From NCBI RefSeq assembly GCF_015711605.1, contig NZ_JABTEZ010000002.1:744001-808000 (forward strand): a stretch of 64,000 nt of DNA, in the 5' to 3' direction. This document shows positions 42,181-50,662 of the stretch, in pieces. A model generated the notes under the pieces. It made no database searches, was not told the DNA's origin, and worked only from the letters and a program-made list of their open reading frames with translations. This DNA comes from Planomonospora sp. ID67723 (GTDB lineage: Bacteria; Actinomycetota; Actinomycetes; Streptosporangiales; Streptosporangiaceae). The first letter of the stretch is position 1; each line of letters opens with the position of its first letter. Both the position numbers and the translations under genes were made by a program.

Positions 42181-43221
42181 TCAGCTCCGGGACGCCAGTC
42201 CGCAGCCCGCCTTCCCCGGCTTGCGGTCGTGGTCGTAGGGATCGGTCGGAGCGGCCGTGGCTTTGGAGGCCTCTTCGTCCGGTGCGGAGTCCGGATAGTA
42301 CGGGTGGACGAACCCGTCGTCGACGTCGCACCGGGCACCGGTGGTCCGGCGGTTCCATCTGTCGATCCACACGACCAGTTCGCCGCCCGCGCGGTAGGCG
42401 AGAATCTCGCCCGTCCTCCGGGCCAGGACCCGCCTGGCCGTGTCCGGCTGCCCCGGGCGGCGGACGGCGTAGACGAACAGGTAGTTCGCCTTGATCCGCA
42501 CGCCGGACCGGCCGTCCTTGCGGAACGGCGCGTAGGCCACCCTGCCGTCGACTTTGATGGTTTTTGTGGTGAAATCGGCGGTCTTCGGTGCGAAGGCGAC
42601 GACCCAGTGCCGCGTGTCGCTCTCTCCCGGCCTGCGGCGGTCGAGGTGCCTGAGGAACCAGGCGCGCTCCTCGGGGTGCAGCAGCTTGAGGAACGCTTCC
42701 GGTCGACCGGCGCCCAGCAGGGTCTTCCGGTCGAGGTGGGAGGCGGCGAGCAGGTCACGGGTGCGCCTGAGCGCGGTGGCGACGTCCTTCTCGCTCAGGC
42801 CTCCCGTCGCCTCGGGTGACGGCATCACCAGGCCCTTGACACCGTCGGCGTAGTACATCGCCGGAGAGCCCTCGAAAGGGGACGCCTCCACGGGTTTCAC
42901 GTCCACCGGCGTCGTCTCCTCGGGGACCGCCCCGGTGGACGGACCCGCCTCGGAGACCGGTGTGGAGAACGCGGCGCCCACCTCCGCGAGGAGGTCCGGC
43001 CGGTGGGCGAGGAGCGTTCCCGCCCCCGCGACCACCGTCACGCCCACCAGCGCCGCGACCCATCGCCTGCGGCGCCGCCGGACCCACGGCAGATTCGCCC
43101 ACCCCCGCCTGGCGGCCCTGCTCATCCTCCGCCGCTCTTCGGCGCTGATCTGGGCGGTGAGCGCGTTGAAGCGCTCGTCGAGGTCATCGGACACGTGGGG
43201 GATGCTCCGGGCGGATGTCAT
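42181..43221 (-). CDS. Single-pass membrane protein, unknown function
   Basis: 346 residues. A cytosolic N-terminus of about 50 residues with a basic end (SRAARRGWANLPWVRRRRRRW), one membrane helix (about 53-72, VAALVGVTVVAGAGTLLA), then an external domain of about 270 residues with no recognised fold (conserved-looking parts: GLSEKDVATALRRTRDLL and LDRKTLLGAGRPEAFLKLLHPEE). The topology resembles anti-sigma-like or lytic regulators of actinomycetes, but no zinc-binding motif or sigma gene is present. The ATG at 43221 lacks a Shine-Dalgarno. It is on the same strand as glnA1, 161 bp upstream of it, and divergent from the RDD gene. Confidence 0.65.
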   Translation of the reverse strand: MTSARSIPHVSDDLDERFNALTAQISAEERRRMSRAARRGWANLPWVRRRRRRWVAALVGVTVVAGAGTLLAHRPDLLAEVGAAFSTPVSEAGPSTGAVPEETTPVDVKPVEASPFEGSPAMYYADGVKGLVMPSPEATGGLSEKDVATALRRTRDLLAASHLDRKTLLGAGRPEAFLKLLHPEERAWFLRHLDRRRPGESDTRHWVVAFAPKTADFTTKTIKVDGRVAYAPFRKDGRSGVRIKANYLFVYAVRRPGQPDTARRVLARRTGEILAYRAGGELVVWIDRWNRRTTGARCDVDDGFVHPYYPDSAPDEEASKATAAPTDPYDHDRKPGKAGCGLASRS

Positions 43222-43323
43222 GAACGGTGGTGGAATTTCATATGATGTACGGCTTTTGTCGCATTCCGATAACCGGCTCGGGCGGGTGCGGGGGCGGGCC
43301 CTGTGGCGGATACCGTTGAGGGC

Positions 43324-43788
43324 ATGAGCAGCAGGCAGCAGCCCCGTTGGACCCAGACCTGGCTCGGCGGTGTCCGGTCGGCCGGAGTCGACCTCGGATA
43401 CCCGGGGGAGCGGCTCGGCCTGCCCGAGCGGGGCAGCGGCGCGGTGGCCGGGTTCGGCCGCAGGGTCGGGGCCCTGGCGATCGACTGGATCATCTGCACC
43501 TGGGCCATCGCCCAGGGGATCCTCCGGGTCGACCCCGCCCAGCAGGCGTGGGCCCCCCTCGTGATCTTCGGGGTGGTGAACCTCCTGCTGGTGGGGAGCA
43601 TGGGCATGACCTTCGGCATGCGCCTGCTCGGCATCCGCGTCGCCGCCCTCGACGGGGGCAACCCCCGGTTCCTGCCCGTCCTGGTGCGCAGCCTGCTGCT
43701 GTGCCTGGCCGTACCGGCGCTCATCTGGGACCGCGACCAGCGGGGCCTGCACGACCGGGCGGCGAACACCGTGGTCGTGCGCATGTGA
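43324..43788 (+). CDS. RDD family membrane protein
   Basis: 154 residues with three membrane helices after a 45-residue hydrophilic start. RDD features: GFGRRVGALAIDWIICTW (R and D in the first helix), TFGMRLLGIRV in the loop and the C-terminal helix ending WDRDQRGLHDRAANTVVV. RDD proteins are proposed transporters or membrane modulators of unknown substrate. In M. tuberculosis a homologue lies beside glnA1, so the linkage is conserved. TACCGT lies seven bases before the ATG (leaderless type). Convergent with the methyltransferase. Confidence 0.88.
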   Translation: MSSRQQPRWTQTWLGGVRSAGVDLGYPGERLGLPERGSGAVAGFGRRVGALAIDWIICTWAIAQGILRVDPAQQAWAPLVIFGVVNLLLVGSMGMTFGMRLLGIRVAALDGGNPRFLPVLVRSLLLCLAVPALIWDRDQRGLHDRAANTVVVRM

Positions 43789-43790
43789 CA

Positions 43791-43844
43791 CGCGTGCGCA
43801 CCCCATCCCGCGCACGCGCAACGGGAACCGGCCTTCGGGGCCGG
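43791..43844. terminator. Two stem-loops between the RDD and methyltransferase genes
   Basis: CGCGTGCGC pairs with GCGCACGCG (43791-43799 and 43810-43818) three bases after the RDD stop, and CCGGCC/GGCCGG around a TTCGG loop follows at 43828-43844. They end convergent transcripts. Confidence 0.65.
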
Positions 43845-43851
43845 GCTGGGC

Positions 43852-44658
43852 TCAGGCGGGCTTCACGCAGGTGAAGATGGCGGTGCCGGGCAGGTTGCGG
43901 CCGCGCAGCGGGCTCCAGCCGCCCCACACCCGGTCGTGGCCCTGCGGCCACTCCGGTTCGGTCAGCGCCGTCAGGACCAGCCCCGAGGCCGTGATGTGCG
44001 CGACCCAGTCGGCCATCGTGCGGTGGTGCTCGACGTAGCTCGGCCGCCCGTCCGAGCCGGTCTCCACGTACGGCGAGCGGTCGAAGTAGGAGCGGTCGGA
44101 GGTCAGCCCGCGGGGGCCGGGGTCGTCGGGGAAGGCCCAGCGGATCGGGTGGCTGACGGAGAAGACGAAACGCCCGCCGGGCCGCAGCACCCGGCGGGTC
44201 TCGGCGAACACGGCCGCCGGGTCGGCGACGAACGGCAGCGCGCCGTACGCCGAGCAGGCAAGGTCGAACGAGCCGTCGGAGAAGGGCAGGGCCTCGGCGT
44301 CGGCCTGGACCACCGGGAGCGCTCCGTCGCCCGGGCCGCCGAGGTCGATCCGGCGGGAGTGCTGGAGCTGGCGGAAGGACAGGTCGAAGGCGGCGACCCG
44401 GGCTCCCCGCCCGGTCAGCCAGCGTCCGCACTGGCCCGCACCGCAGCCGATCTCCAGGACGTCCCGCCCCGCGACCTCGCCCAGCAGCCGGGCGTCGGCC
44501 TCGTCGAGGCCCTCGGGGCACCAGACGAAACCGGAGTCGCGCAGGAAAGCGCCGTGCTCCGACTGGTACTCGTCGGCGGCCCCGTCCCACCAGCCGCGGT
44601 TGGCCCGGGAGGTGGTGAGGGCGTCCACCCGCTGGCGGCCGACCCCTTCCAGGGTCAT
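43852..44658 (-). CDS. Class I SAM-dependent methyltransferase
   Basis: 268 residues, cytosolic. Motif I is VLEIGCGAGQCGRWL near residue 68, then VAAFDLSFRQLQHSR (motif post-I) and VQADAEALPFSDGSFDLACSAYGALPFV (motifs II/III). The N-terminus RANRGWWDGAADEYQSEHG and the C-terminal HHRTMADWVAHI match methyltransferases of actinomycetes acting on small molecules or lipids. Its ATG overlaps the stop of DUF4191 by one base (TGATG), so the two are translated together. The substrate is unknown. Confidence 0.9.
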   Translation of the reverse strand: MTLEGVGRQRVDALTTSRANRGWWDGAADEYQSEHGAFLRDSGFVWCPEGLDEADARLLGEVAGRDVLEIGCGAGQCGRWLTGRGARVAAFDLSFRQLQHSRRIDLGGPGDGALPVVQADAEALPFSDGSFDLACSAYGALPFVADPAAVFAETRRVLRPGGRFVFSVSHPIRWAFPDDPGPRGLTSDRSYFDRSPYVETGSDGRPSYVEHHRTMADWVAHITASGLVLTALTEPEWPQGHDRVWGGWSPLRGRNLPGTAIFTCVKPA

Positions 44659-45335
44659 CAGCGCATCTTCGGGCGGGGCATCTTCGCGCCGCGGGGAAGC
44701 GGGCCCTTGGGCATCGGCAGGGTCTGGGGAAGCGCCTTGAGCCGGTTGTTGATCTCGTAGACCGCGGGCTTCTTCAGGTTGCGGGGCAGCTTCATCAGGT
44801 GCCGCTGGAGCTTGCCGATCGGGATCTGGCCCTCCCCGTCACCGGACTGGATGTCGTAGACCGGCACGTCGAGTGCGACCCGCTGCACCCGCTTCTTCTC
44901 GGCGACGAGCATCTTCTGCACCCGGCTGCCCGGCCCCTCGGAGACGAGGATGATGCCCGGGTAGCCGACCACGCGGTGGACGATGTCCTGGTCGCGGTTG
45001 ACCGCGACGGCCGGGGTGACCTCCCAGTTGCCGCGCATGCCCTGCAGGATCGCGGCGGCGGCGCCGGGCTGGCCCTCCAGCATGGAGTACTGGGCCTTCT
45101 GGGCGAGCTGGCCGAAGACCACCAGTCCGACGGTGAGGGCCATCATGACGCCGATGATGTACAGCGGCCACCAGCCGGTGACCAGGCCCAGCACGACGAA
45201 CAGCACGAGGGTGCCGAGCGCCGCCGCGTAGACGATCGGCATCCCCTTGGGATTGGCCTTCTTGATGATCTGCGCGATCATGCGGAGCTGCTTGATGCGC
45301 CCCATGCGCTCCGGGTCTTCCGGCTTCTTCGCCAT
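44658..45335 (-). CDS. DUF4191 membrane protein (Rv2219 family)
   Basis: 225 residues. After a basic N-terminus (MAKKPEDPERMGRIKQLRMIAQIIKKANPKG) come two membrane helices (about 33-52 and 56-75) and a soluble domain with NWEVTPAVAVNRDQDIVHRVVGYPGIILVSEGP, ending in a K/R/P-rich tail. This family occurs next to lipA/lipB in many actinobacteria, e.g. M. tuberculosis Rv2219 (from memory). Its function is not established. TATCCT lies about eight bases before the ATG, suggesting a leaderless start. It is coupled to the methyltransferase gene. Confidence 0.92.
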   Translation of the reverse strand: MAKKPEDPERMGRIKQLRMIAQIIKKANPKGMPIVYAAALGTLVLFVVLGLVTGWWPLYIIGVMMALTVGLVVFGQLAQKAQYSMLEGQPGAAAAILQGMRGNWEVTPAVAVNRDQDIVHRVVGYPGIILVSEGPGSRVQKMLVAEKKRVQRVALDVPVYDIQSGDGEGQIPIGKLQRHLMKLPRNLKKPAVYEINNRLKALPQTLPMPKGPLPRGAKMPRPKMR

Positions 45336-45381
45336 ATGGGTAAGGATACAAATCCGGGGGGCAAGAAATGAAAACGTGACC

Positions 45382-45418
45382 TTCGCGCCGCGCACCGGAT
45401 CGCGGCAGGCGGCGCGAA
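45382..45418 (-). terminator. Stem-loop after the GH3 gene
   Basis: TTCGCGCCGC pairs perfectly with GCGGCGCGAA over a 17-base loop, about 70 bases after the GH3 stop and 47 bases before the DUF4191 start. Confidence 0.5.
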
Positions 45419-45454
45419 GACACGGCCTCGCCCCGGGACACGGCCTCACCCCGG
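45419..45454. repeat. Tandem 18-bp repeat, two copies
   Basis: GACACGGCCTCGCCCCGG and a copy with one change lie side by side between the GH3 stop and the stem-loop. No gene is visible in this gap. Confidence 0.75.
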
Positions 45455-45488
45455 GGCGGGCTCGGCTCCTCCCCGAGGGAGGCCGCCG

Positions 45489-47903
45489 TCATGCCCGGAC
45501 GGGCACGACCGCGGCGAGCCGGCGGTCGGCGACGCTGCGGCCGGCCTCGACCGTGTAGTCACCCGGGACGGTCGCCCAGCCCCCGGCCGTCCAGACCTGG
45601 AAGGCGCGTTCGGGAACCGTCACCGTCGTGATCACCGTCTGGCCCGGTTCGGCGTCGACGACGTCGAACCCGGCGAGCAGGCGGGCGGGCCGCCCGGCGT
45701 CCGGCTCCCCGGGGGACCGCGGGGGCGAGAGATAGAACTGCACGATCTCGCGTCCCGGCCGCTCGCCGGTGTTGGTCACCGCCACGGTCACCGTCCGGCC
45801 CGTCACCGCGATCGTGTCGTAGGACCAGGTGGTGTAGCCCAGGCCGTGGCCGAACCAGAAGGCCGGGGCCCGCCCCGCGCGCTCCCAGGCCCGGTAGCCG
45901 ATGAAGACGCCCTCGTCGTAGACGACCTCGCCGTCCACCGGGGTCACGTCCAGGACGGGCACGTCGGTCTCGCGGAGCGGCCACGTGGTGGGCAGTCGCC
46001 CGCCCGGCTCGGCGTCGCCGAACAGCACGTCGGCCAGGGCGTTGCCGGCCTCCTGCCCGGGGAACCAGGTCAGCAGGACAGCGGAGACCTGCTCCAGCCA
46101 CGGCATCTCCACCGGAGAGCCCGCGTTGACGACCACGACCGTGCGCGGGTTGGCCTCGGCGACCTTCGCGATGAGCTCGTCCTGGCGGCCGGGCAGGGCC
46201 AGGCTCGTCCGGTCGAAGCCCTCGCTCTCCACCTCCAGGGTGGTGGAGGCGACCACGACCGCCACGTCGGCGTCCGCGGCGGCCCGCACGGCCTCGGCGA
46301 TGAGCGCGTCGTCCCCGGGGGAGGGGTCGGCGTGGCCGAGGGTGAACGCCACGAAGGCCATGCCGCCGAACGCCCCGGCGGGGTGCCGCGCGCTCAGCTC
46401 GACCGGCACGCCCTCGGTGAGGGCGACCGTGACGCGCTGCTCCGGCGGAGCGAGGAACGCGGCGACGGGGTCGCTGCCCTCCGGGAGCCTGACGGTCCCG
46501 TCGAAGACCGTCTCGCCGTCGACCGTCACGGTGAAGGCGCCGGCACCCGCGACCGAGAGCTCGTGCGCGCCGGTCACGGCGGGGGTGTAGCGGATGCGCA
46601 GCTCCACCGAGGCCAGGCGGTCGCCGTCCACGTCCGGCGGAAGGCTGCCGACCCAGCGGGCCTCGGTGGTGGCCAGCGGATGCTCGGCGAGGATCTCGTC
46701 TCCGGCGTCCAGGAACAGGGCGCGGACCCGGCCGGTCAGCGGCGCGAGCCGTACGCGGGGGTCGGTGCCGAGCGCGTGGCGGATCTCGACGCCGGCCCGG
46801 GCGCGCAGGCCCTCCAGCGGTGAGACGACCCGGTCGGGGAAGACCTGGGCGCTGCCGCCGCCCATGATCCTCGCCTCGGCGGCCGCCGACCCGATCAGGG
46901 CCACGCTCCGCACCCCGGTGAGCGGCAGCAGGCCGCCCTCGTTGCGCAGCAGGGTGAACGAGCGGGCGGCCGCCTCCCTGGCCAGGGCCGTCCCGTCGAT
47001 CGGGGCCCGGCCGGGGCCGTCCGCCGCGCCGGCGGAGGGGGAGGGATCCGCGGAGCGCAGGGCGCCGACGCGGTGGGCGAGGCGGAGAACGCGGCGGACC
47101 TGGTCGTCGACGATCTCCTCGGAGACGCGTCCCTCGCGGACGGCGGCCTCCAGCTTCTCGCCCCAGGGACCGGACGGGCCGGGCATGGCGACGTCGAGGC
47201 CGCCCTCGGCCGACGCCTCCGTGGAACGGGTCGCCGTCCAGTCGGAGACGACGAAGCCGTCGAATCCCCACTCGCCCTTCAGCACGTCCCGCTGCAGGGT
47301 CCGGTGCTCGGTCATGGTGGTCCCGTTGACCGAGTTGTAGGCCGCCATCACGCCCCACGCGCCCGCCCGGACCACCCGCTCGAACGGCGCGAGGTAGACC
47401 TCGCGGAGCGCTTTCTCGCTGACCTTCACGTTCACCGTGAACCGGTCGGTCTCGAAGTCGTTGGCCACGAAGTGCTTGGGCGTGGTGCCGACGCCGCCCT
47501 CCTGCACTCCCTCGACGTAGGCGGCGCCGATCTCACCGGTGAGGTGGGGGTCCTCGGAGAAGCACTCGAAGTGGCGGCCGCCCAGCGGGCTGCGGTGCAG
47601 GTTGATGGTGGGGGCCAGGAGCACGTGCACGCCCTTGCGGCGGGCCTCCTGCGCGAGCAGCCGCCCGGCCCGGCGGACCAGCTCCACGTCCCAGGTCGCC
47701 GCGAGCGCGGTGGGGCTGGGCAGGGCGATCGATGGGTCGGCGGAGGTCCACTGCTCGCCTCGGACGCCGATGGGGCCGTCGCTCATCACCAGCCGGTCGA
47801 GCCCGATCTCGGGCAGCGCGGGCAGGGACCACATGTCCGCGCCGGTCAGCAGGCGCACCTTGGCGCTCAGGTCGAGCTTCCTGATCAGTTCTTCGATGTC
47901 CAC
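45489..47903 (-). CDS. Glycoside hydrolase family 3 beta-glucosidase with PA14 domain
   Basis: 804 residues without a signal peptide. Order: GH3 N-terminal barrel with the nucleophile D221 in GFVVSDWTAT and KHFVANDFETDR; GH3 C-terminal alpha/beta domain split by a PA14-like insertion (about 385-510, RALFLDAGDEILAEHPL...ELSVAGAGAFTVTVDGETVFDG); FnIII-like domain at the end (TNTGERPGREIVQFYLSPP). The PA14 insertion is found in beta-glucosidases that narrow or block the +1 site. It cleaves terminal beta-glucosides inside the cell. The GTG at 47903 has no clear Shine-Dalgarno; an ACCGAG-TG-CTCGGT palindrome lies 22 bp upstream, likely an operator. It interrupts the lipA-DUF4191 synteny, so it may be an insertion. 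Confidence 0.93.
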   Translation of the reverse strand: MDIEELIRKLDLSAKVRLLTGADMWSLPALPEIGLDRLVMSDGPIGVRGEQWTSADPSIALPSPTALAATWDVELVRRAGRLLAQEARRKGVHVLLAPTINLHRSPLGGRHFECFSEDPHLTGEIGAAYVEGVQEGGVGTTPKHFVANDFETDRFTVNVKVSEKALREVYLAPFERVVRAGAWGVMAAYNSVNGTTMTEHRTLQRDVLKGEWGFDGFVVSDWTATRSTEASAEGGLDVAMPGPSGPWGEKLEAAVREGRVSEEIVDDQVRRVLRLAHRVGALRSADPSPSAGAADGPGRAPIDGTALAREAAARSFTLLRNEGGLLPLTGVRSVALIGSAAAEARIMGGGSAQVFPDRVVSPLEGLRARAGVEIRHALGTDPRVRLAPLTGRVRALFLDAGDEILAEHPLATTEARWVGSLPPDVDGDRLASVELRIRYTPAVTGAHELSVAGAGAFTVTVDGETVFDGTVRLPEGSDPVAAFLAPPEQRVTVALTEGVPVELSARHPAGAFGGMAFVAFTLGHADPSPGDDALIAEAVRAAADADVAVVVASTTLEVESEGFDRTSLALPGRQDELIAKVAEANPRTVVVVNAGSPVEMPWLEQVSAVLLTWFPGQEAGNALADVLFGDAEPGGRLPTTWPLRETDVPVLDVTPVDGEVVYDEGVFIGYRAWERAGRAPAFWFGHGLGYTTWSYDTIAVTGRTVTVAVTNTGERPGREIVQFYLSPPRSPGEPDAGRPARLLAGFDVVDAEPGQTVITTVTVPERAFQVWTAGGWATVPGDYTVEAGRSVADRRLAAVVPVRA

Positions 47904-47924
47904 GCCGACAGTCTCACCGAGAAA

Positions 47925-47938
47925 ACCGAGTGCTCGGT
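47925..47938. promoter_or_regulatory. Palindrome upstream of the GH3 gene
   Basis: ACCGAG and CTCGGT flank TG, with another ACCGAG at 47916-47921. The GAGTGCTC core resembles LacI-family sugar-regulator operators (such as CebR-type GAGCGCTC), but no LacI gene is nearby. Confidence 0.45.
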
Positions 47939-47982
47939 AGGTGTTATGCCCGTAATGTTATAAACGAGATGCGGGAACCACG

Positions 47983-48010
47983 AAAAAGGCCCCGCGCGAA
48001 CGCGGGGCCT
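47983..48010 (-). terminator. Intrinsic terminator of lipA
   Basis: A perfect 10-bp stem (AGGCCCCGCG and complement) with a TTCG loop is followed by TTTTT on the minus strand, about 40 bases after the lipA stop. The best-formed terminator in the window. Confidence 0.9.
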
Positions 48011-48048
48011 CGGAGGCGGAAGCCCGGGGACGGCCCGGGCGGGGCGGG

Positions 48049-48978
48049 TCAGGCGTGCTGGCGGGCCTCGACGGCCTGCTTGTAGAGGCGTCCGGCCCGG
48101 TAGGAGGAGCGGACCAGCGGGCCGGACATGACCCCGGCGAAGCCGATGGCCTCGGCGTCCTTCTGGAACTGCACGAACTCCTCGGGCTTGACCCAGCGCT
48201 CCACCGGGTGGTGGCGGGGCGTGGGCCGCAGGTACTGCGTGACGGTCAGCAGGTCGCACCCGGCCTCGTGCAGGTCGCGCATGGCCTCGAGGACCTCCTC
48301 CGGCTCCTCGCCCATGCCCAGGATCAGGTTGGACTTGGTCACCAGGCCGGCCTGGCGGGCCTTGGTGATCACTTCCAGGGACCTCTCGTAGCGGAATCCC
48401 GGGCGGATGCGCTTGAAGATCCGCGGCACGGTCTCGATGTTGTGCGCGAACACCTCGGGCCGGGCGGAGAAGACCTCCTCCAACTGGTCCTGCTCGCCGT
48501 TGAAGTCGGGGACCAGCAGCTCGACGCCGCAGCCGGGGAGCAGCGCGTGGATCTGCCGGGCGGTCTCGGCGTAGAGCCAGGCGCCGCCGTCGGGCAGGTC
48601 GTCACGGGCGACACCGGTCACGGTCGCGTAGTTGAGGCCCATCTGGCGGACCGACTCGGCCACGCGGCGCGGCTCGTCGGTGTCGTACTCCTTGGGCTTG
48701 CCGGTGTCGATCTGGCAGAAGTCGCAGCGCCGGGTGCACTGGTCGCCGCCGATGAGGAAGGTCGCCTCGCGGTCCTCCCAGCATTCCGAGATGTTGGGGC
48801 ATCCGGCTTCCTGGCAGACGGTGTGCAGGCCTTCGCGCTTGACCAGCGCCCGCAGCTCGGTGTGGTTGGGACCGGTCCGGAACCGGGTCTTGATCCACTC
48901 CGGCTTCTTCTCGATGGGGGTCTCGGCGTTGCGGACCTCCAGGCGGAGGAGCTTTCGGCCTTCTGGAGCCACGGTCAT
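48049..48978 (-). CDS. lipA: Lipoyl synthase
   Basis: 309 residues, a radical SAM enzyme. The auxiliary cluster motif is [12 protein letters not shown] near residue 60, and the radical SAM cluster is [10 protein letters not shown] near 86; RSSY near the C-terminus supplies the conserved serine. It inserts two sulfurs into octanoyl groups on the E2 subunits of 2-oxoacid dehydrogenases and on the glycine cleavage H protein. The ATG at 48978 has GAAGGAGGGAGC just upstream. lipB is next on the same strand with about 150 bp between, and the dihydrolipoyl acyltransferase and Lpd genes follow, so the maker and users of lipoate are clustered. Confidence 0.97.
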   Translation of the reverse strand: MTVAPEGRKLLRLEVRNAETPIEKKPEWIKTRFRTGPNHTELRALVKREGLHTVCQEAGCPNISECWEDREATFLIGGDQCTRRCDFCQIDTGKPKEYDTDEPRRVAESVRQMGLNYATVTGVARDDLPDGGAWLYAETARQIHALLPGCGVELLVPDFNGEQDQLEEVFSARPEVFAHNIETVPRIFKRIRPGFRYERSLEVITKARQAGLVTKSNLILGMGEEPEEVLEAMRDLHEAGCDLLTVTQYLRPTPRHHPVERWVKPEEFVQFQKDAEAIGFAGVMSGPLVRSSYRAGRLYKQAVEARQHA

Positions 48979-49122
48979 GCTCCCTCCTTCGTCGGTCGCA
49001 TGACCACGGTGCTGTGCTTATCGGCTCGCTCGCTACGCTCGCTCACGGATACACCTTACGTCCACCGGGAAACCGGCGTGGATCCGGGGCGTGCCCCCGG
49101 CGGGAGCGCGCCGCACCCGGGC

Positions 49123-49800
49123 TCAGCGCCGGAAGAGGTCCTCTTCCGGCAGGTCGAAGGCCTGCGCGCCGAGCGCCTCGGCCAGGCGCTTCTCGGCGTA
49201 CGGCATGACGTCGTCGACCACGATCCGGCGCCCGGTCTCCGCCGACAGCGAGGAGACCCCGGCGCCGGCGATCCCGCAGGGGACGATGCGGTTGTACCAG
49301 CTCGGGTCGTTGGCGCAGTTGAGCGCGTAGCCGTGCATGGCGACGCCTCGCGTGACCCGGATGCCGATCGCGCCGACCTGCCGGTCGGGCAGGCCGTGGG
49401 AGGGGTCGCCGGCCGCCCAGACGCCCGCGCGCCCCGCGATCCGGCCCACCGCCACCCCGAAGTCGGCGCAGACCTGGATGAGGACCTCCTCCAGGAGCGC
49501 GACGTAGCCGGGCACCTCCATGCGCCCGTCCAGCCGGATGATCGGGTAGCCGACGAGCTGCCCGGGACCGTGCCAGGTGATCCGGCCGCCCCGGTCGACG
49601 TCGATGACCGGGGTTCCGTCGCCGGGCCGCTCGTGCGGGGCCGTACGCTTGCCCGCGGTGTAGACCGGCGCGTGCTCGAGCATCAGGCAGGTGTCGCGCA
49701 TCTCCCCGGCGGCCCGGCGGGCGTGGATCCGCCGCTGGAGCTCCCAGGCCTGCTCGTAGGGGACATCGACGCCAAGTCGGACGATCGCCAGCTCGCTCAC
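49123..49800 (-). CDS. lipB: Octanoyl-[ACP]:protein octanoyltransferase, with Lys to Gln at the catalytic position
   Basis: 225 residues. LipB features: HAPVYTAGKR, GGRITWHGPGQLVGYPI, GRAGVWAAGD, MHGYALN and the nucleophile C175 in VPCGIAGAGVSSL. In characterised LipBs a lysine (Lys142 in M. tuberculosis) pairs with the cysteine; here the aligned residue in DRQVGAIGIRVTRG is Gln141. The codon is CAG, one base from AAG. It moves octanoyl from ACP to lipoyl domains, before LipA. The GTG at 49800 has TACGCT six bases upstream (leaderless type). Whether activity is kept is unknown. Confidence 0.92.
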   Translation of the reverse strand: MSELAIVRLGVDVPYEQAWELQRRIHARRAAGEMRDTCLMLEHAPVYTAGKRTAPHERPGDGTPVIDVDRGGRITWHGPGQLVGYPIIRLDGRMEVPGYVALLEEVLIQVCADFGVAVGRIAGRAGVWAAGDPSHGLPDRQVGAIGIRVTRGVAMHGYALNCANDPSWYNRIVPCGIAGAGVSSLSAETGRRIVVDDVMPYAEKRLAEALGAQAFDLPEEDLFRR

Positions 49801-49886
49801 GCCTAAAGCGTAGTTGACGGGGCCGAGGCCACGAGATCCGGAGAAGGGCGGGCGGCCGGGAGGGGGCATCTACGGCCTCGCCGGGC

Positions 49887-50624
49887 TCACGAGGTGAGAA
49901 GGCGCGGCTCGATGCGGAACTCCTTGACGCTGTCAGCCCCGTCGTGCTCGATCTTGTAGGCGTAGCCTCCCGGGTTCACGGTGACGGCCTGGATGAAGTC
50001 GGTGCCCACGTAGTGCAGGGCGACGCCCTCGTCGGCGGCGTAGCCGTCGGGCAGCTCGCCGGCGCCCACCGAGGCGTGCAGCAGCTCGCGGCGCTGCGGG
50101 TCGGAGTCGTAGTGCACACCGCATGAGTAGGGCAGCAGGGCCAGGCCCTCCGACCAGGGGCGCAGCTCCGGGCCGAAGGAGTCGGTGTTGCCGCCCACGT
50201 GCCAGCAGAGCGCGCCCGCGCTCTGCCCGGACAGGACCACGCCCGCGCGCCACGCCTCCTCGAACACCTCGTCCAGACCGTGCAGGCGCCACAGCGCCGC
50301 GAGGTTGGCCACGCTGCCGCCGCTGACGTAGATCATGTCCTGGCTCAGCACCCACTCGCGCGGGTCGTCGACGTTGGGCATCGGGAAGACCGTCAGATGG
50401 CTGAGCTCGACATCCCAGTCACGGAAGGCCCCGTACATCTTCAGCAGCCAGTCGGAGTCGTCCCCCGTCGCGGTCGCGAGCAGCCCGAGCCGGGGCCGGT
50501 CCTGGCCGGTCAGGTCGAGACCGTAACGCAGCAGCGCACTGGCCTCGATGAACCCGTAGCGGGCGGAGGGACGGAACGAGCCGCCGCCGATGGCGAGGAT
50601 GTGGGACTGTCCGGACCTGCTCAT
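49887..50624 (-). CDS. Peptidase S51 / cyanophycinase-like protein
   Basis: 245 residues in a class I GATase-like fold. Typical marks are LAIGGGSF at the start, the nucleophile Ser in VVLSGQSAGALCWH (G-x-S-A-G), and IYVSGGSVANL. S51 enzymes are dipeptidase E (aspartyl dipeptides) or cyanophycinase. This one is cytosolic and cannot be assigned to either. A GGGGGAG Shine-Dalgarno precedes the ATG at 50624. It lies between lipB and the epimerase on the same strand; in M. tuberculosis those are adjacent, so this gene is probably an insertion. Confidence 0.88.
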   Translation of the reverse strand: MSRSGQSHILAIGGGSFRPSARYGFIEASALLRYGLDLTGQDRPRLGLLATATGDDSDWLLKMYGAFRDWDVELSHLTVFPMPNVDDPREWVLSQDMIYVSGGSVANLAALWRLHGLDEVFEEAWRAGVVLSGQSAGALCWHVGGNTDSFGPELRPWSEGLALLPYSCGVHYDSDPQRRELLHASVGAGELPDGYAADEGVALHYVGTDFIQAVTVNPGGYAYKIEHDGADSVKEFRIEPRLLTS

Positions 50625-50662
50625 AAGTGATCTCCCCCGTGACTCCAGTGGGAACAGGGACC

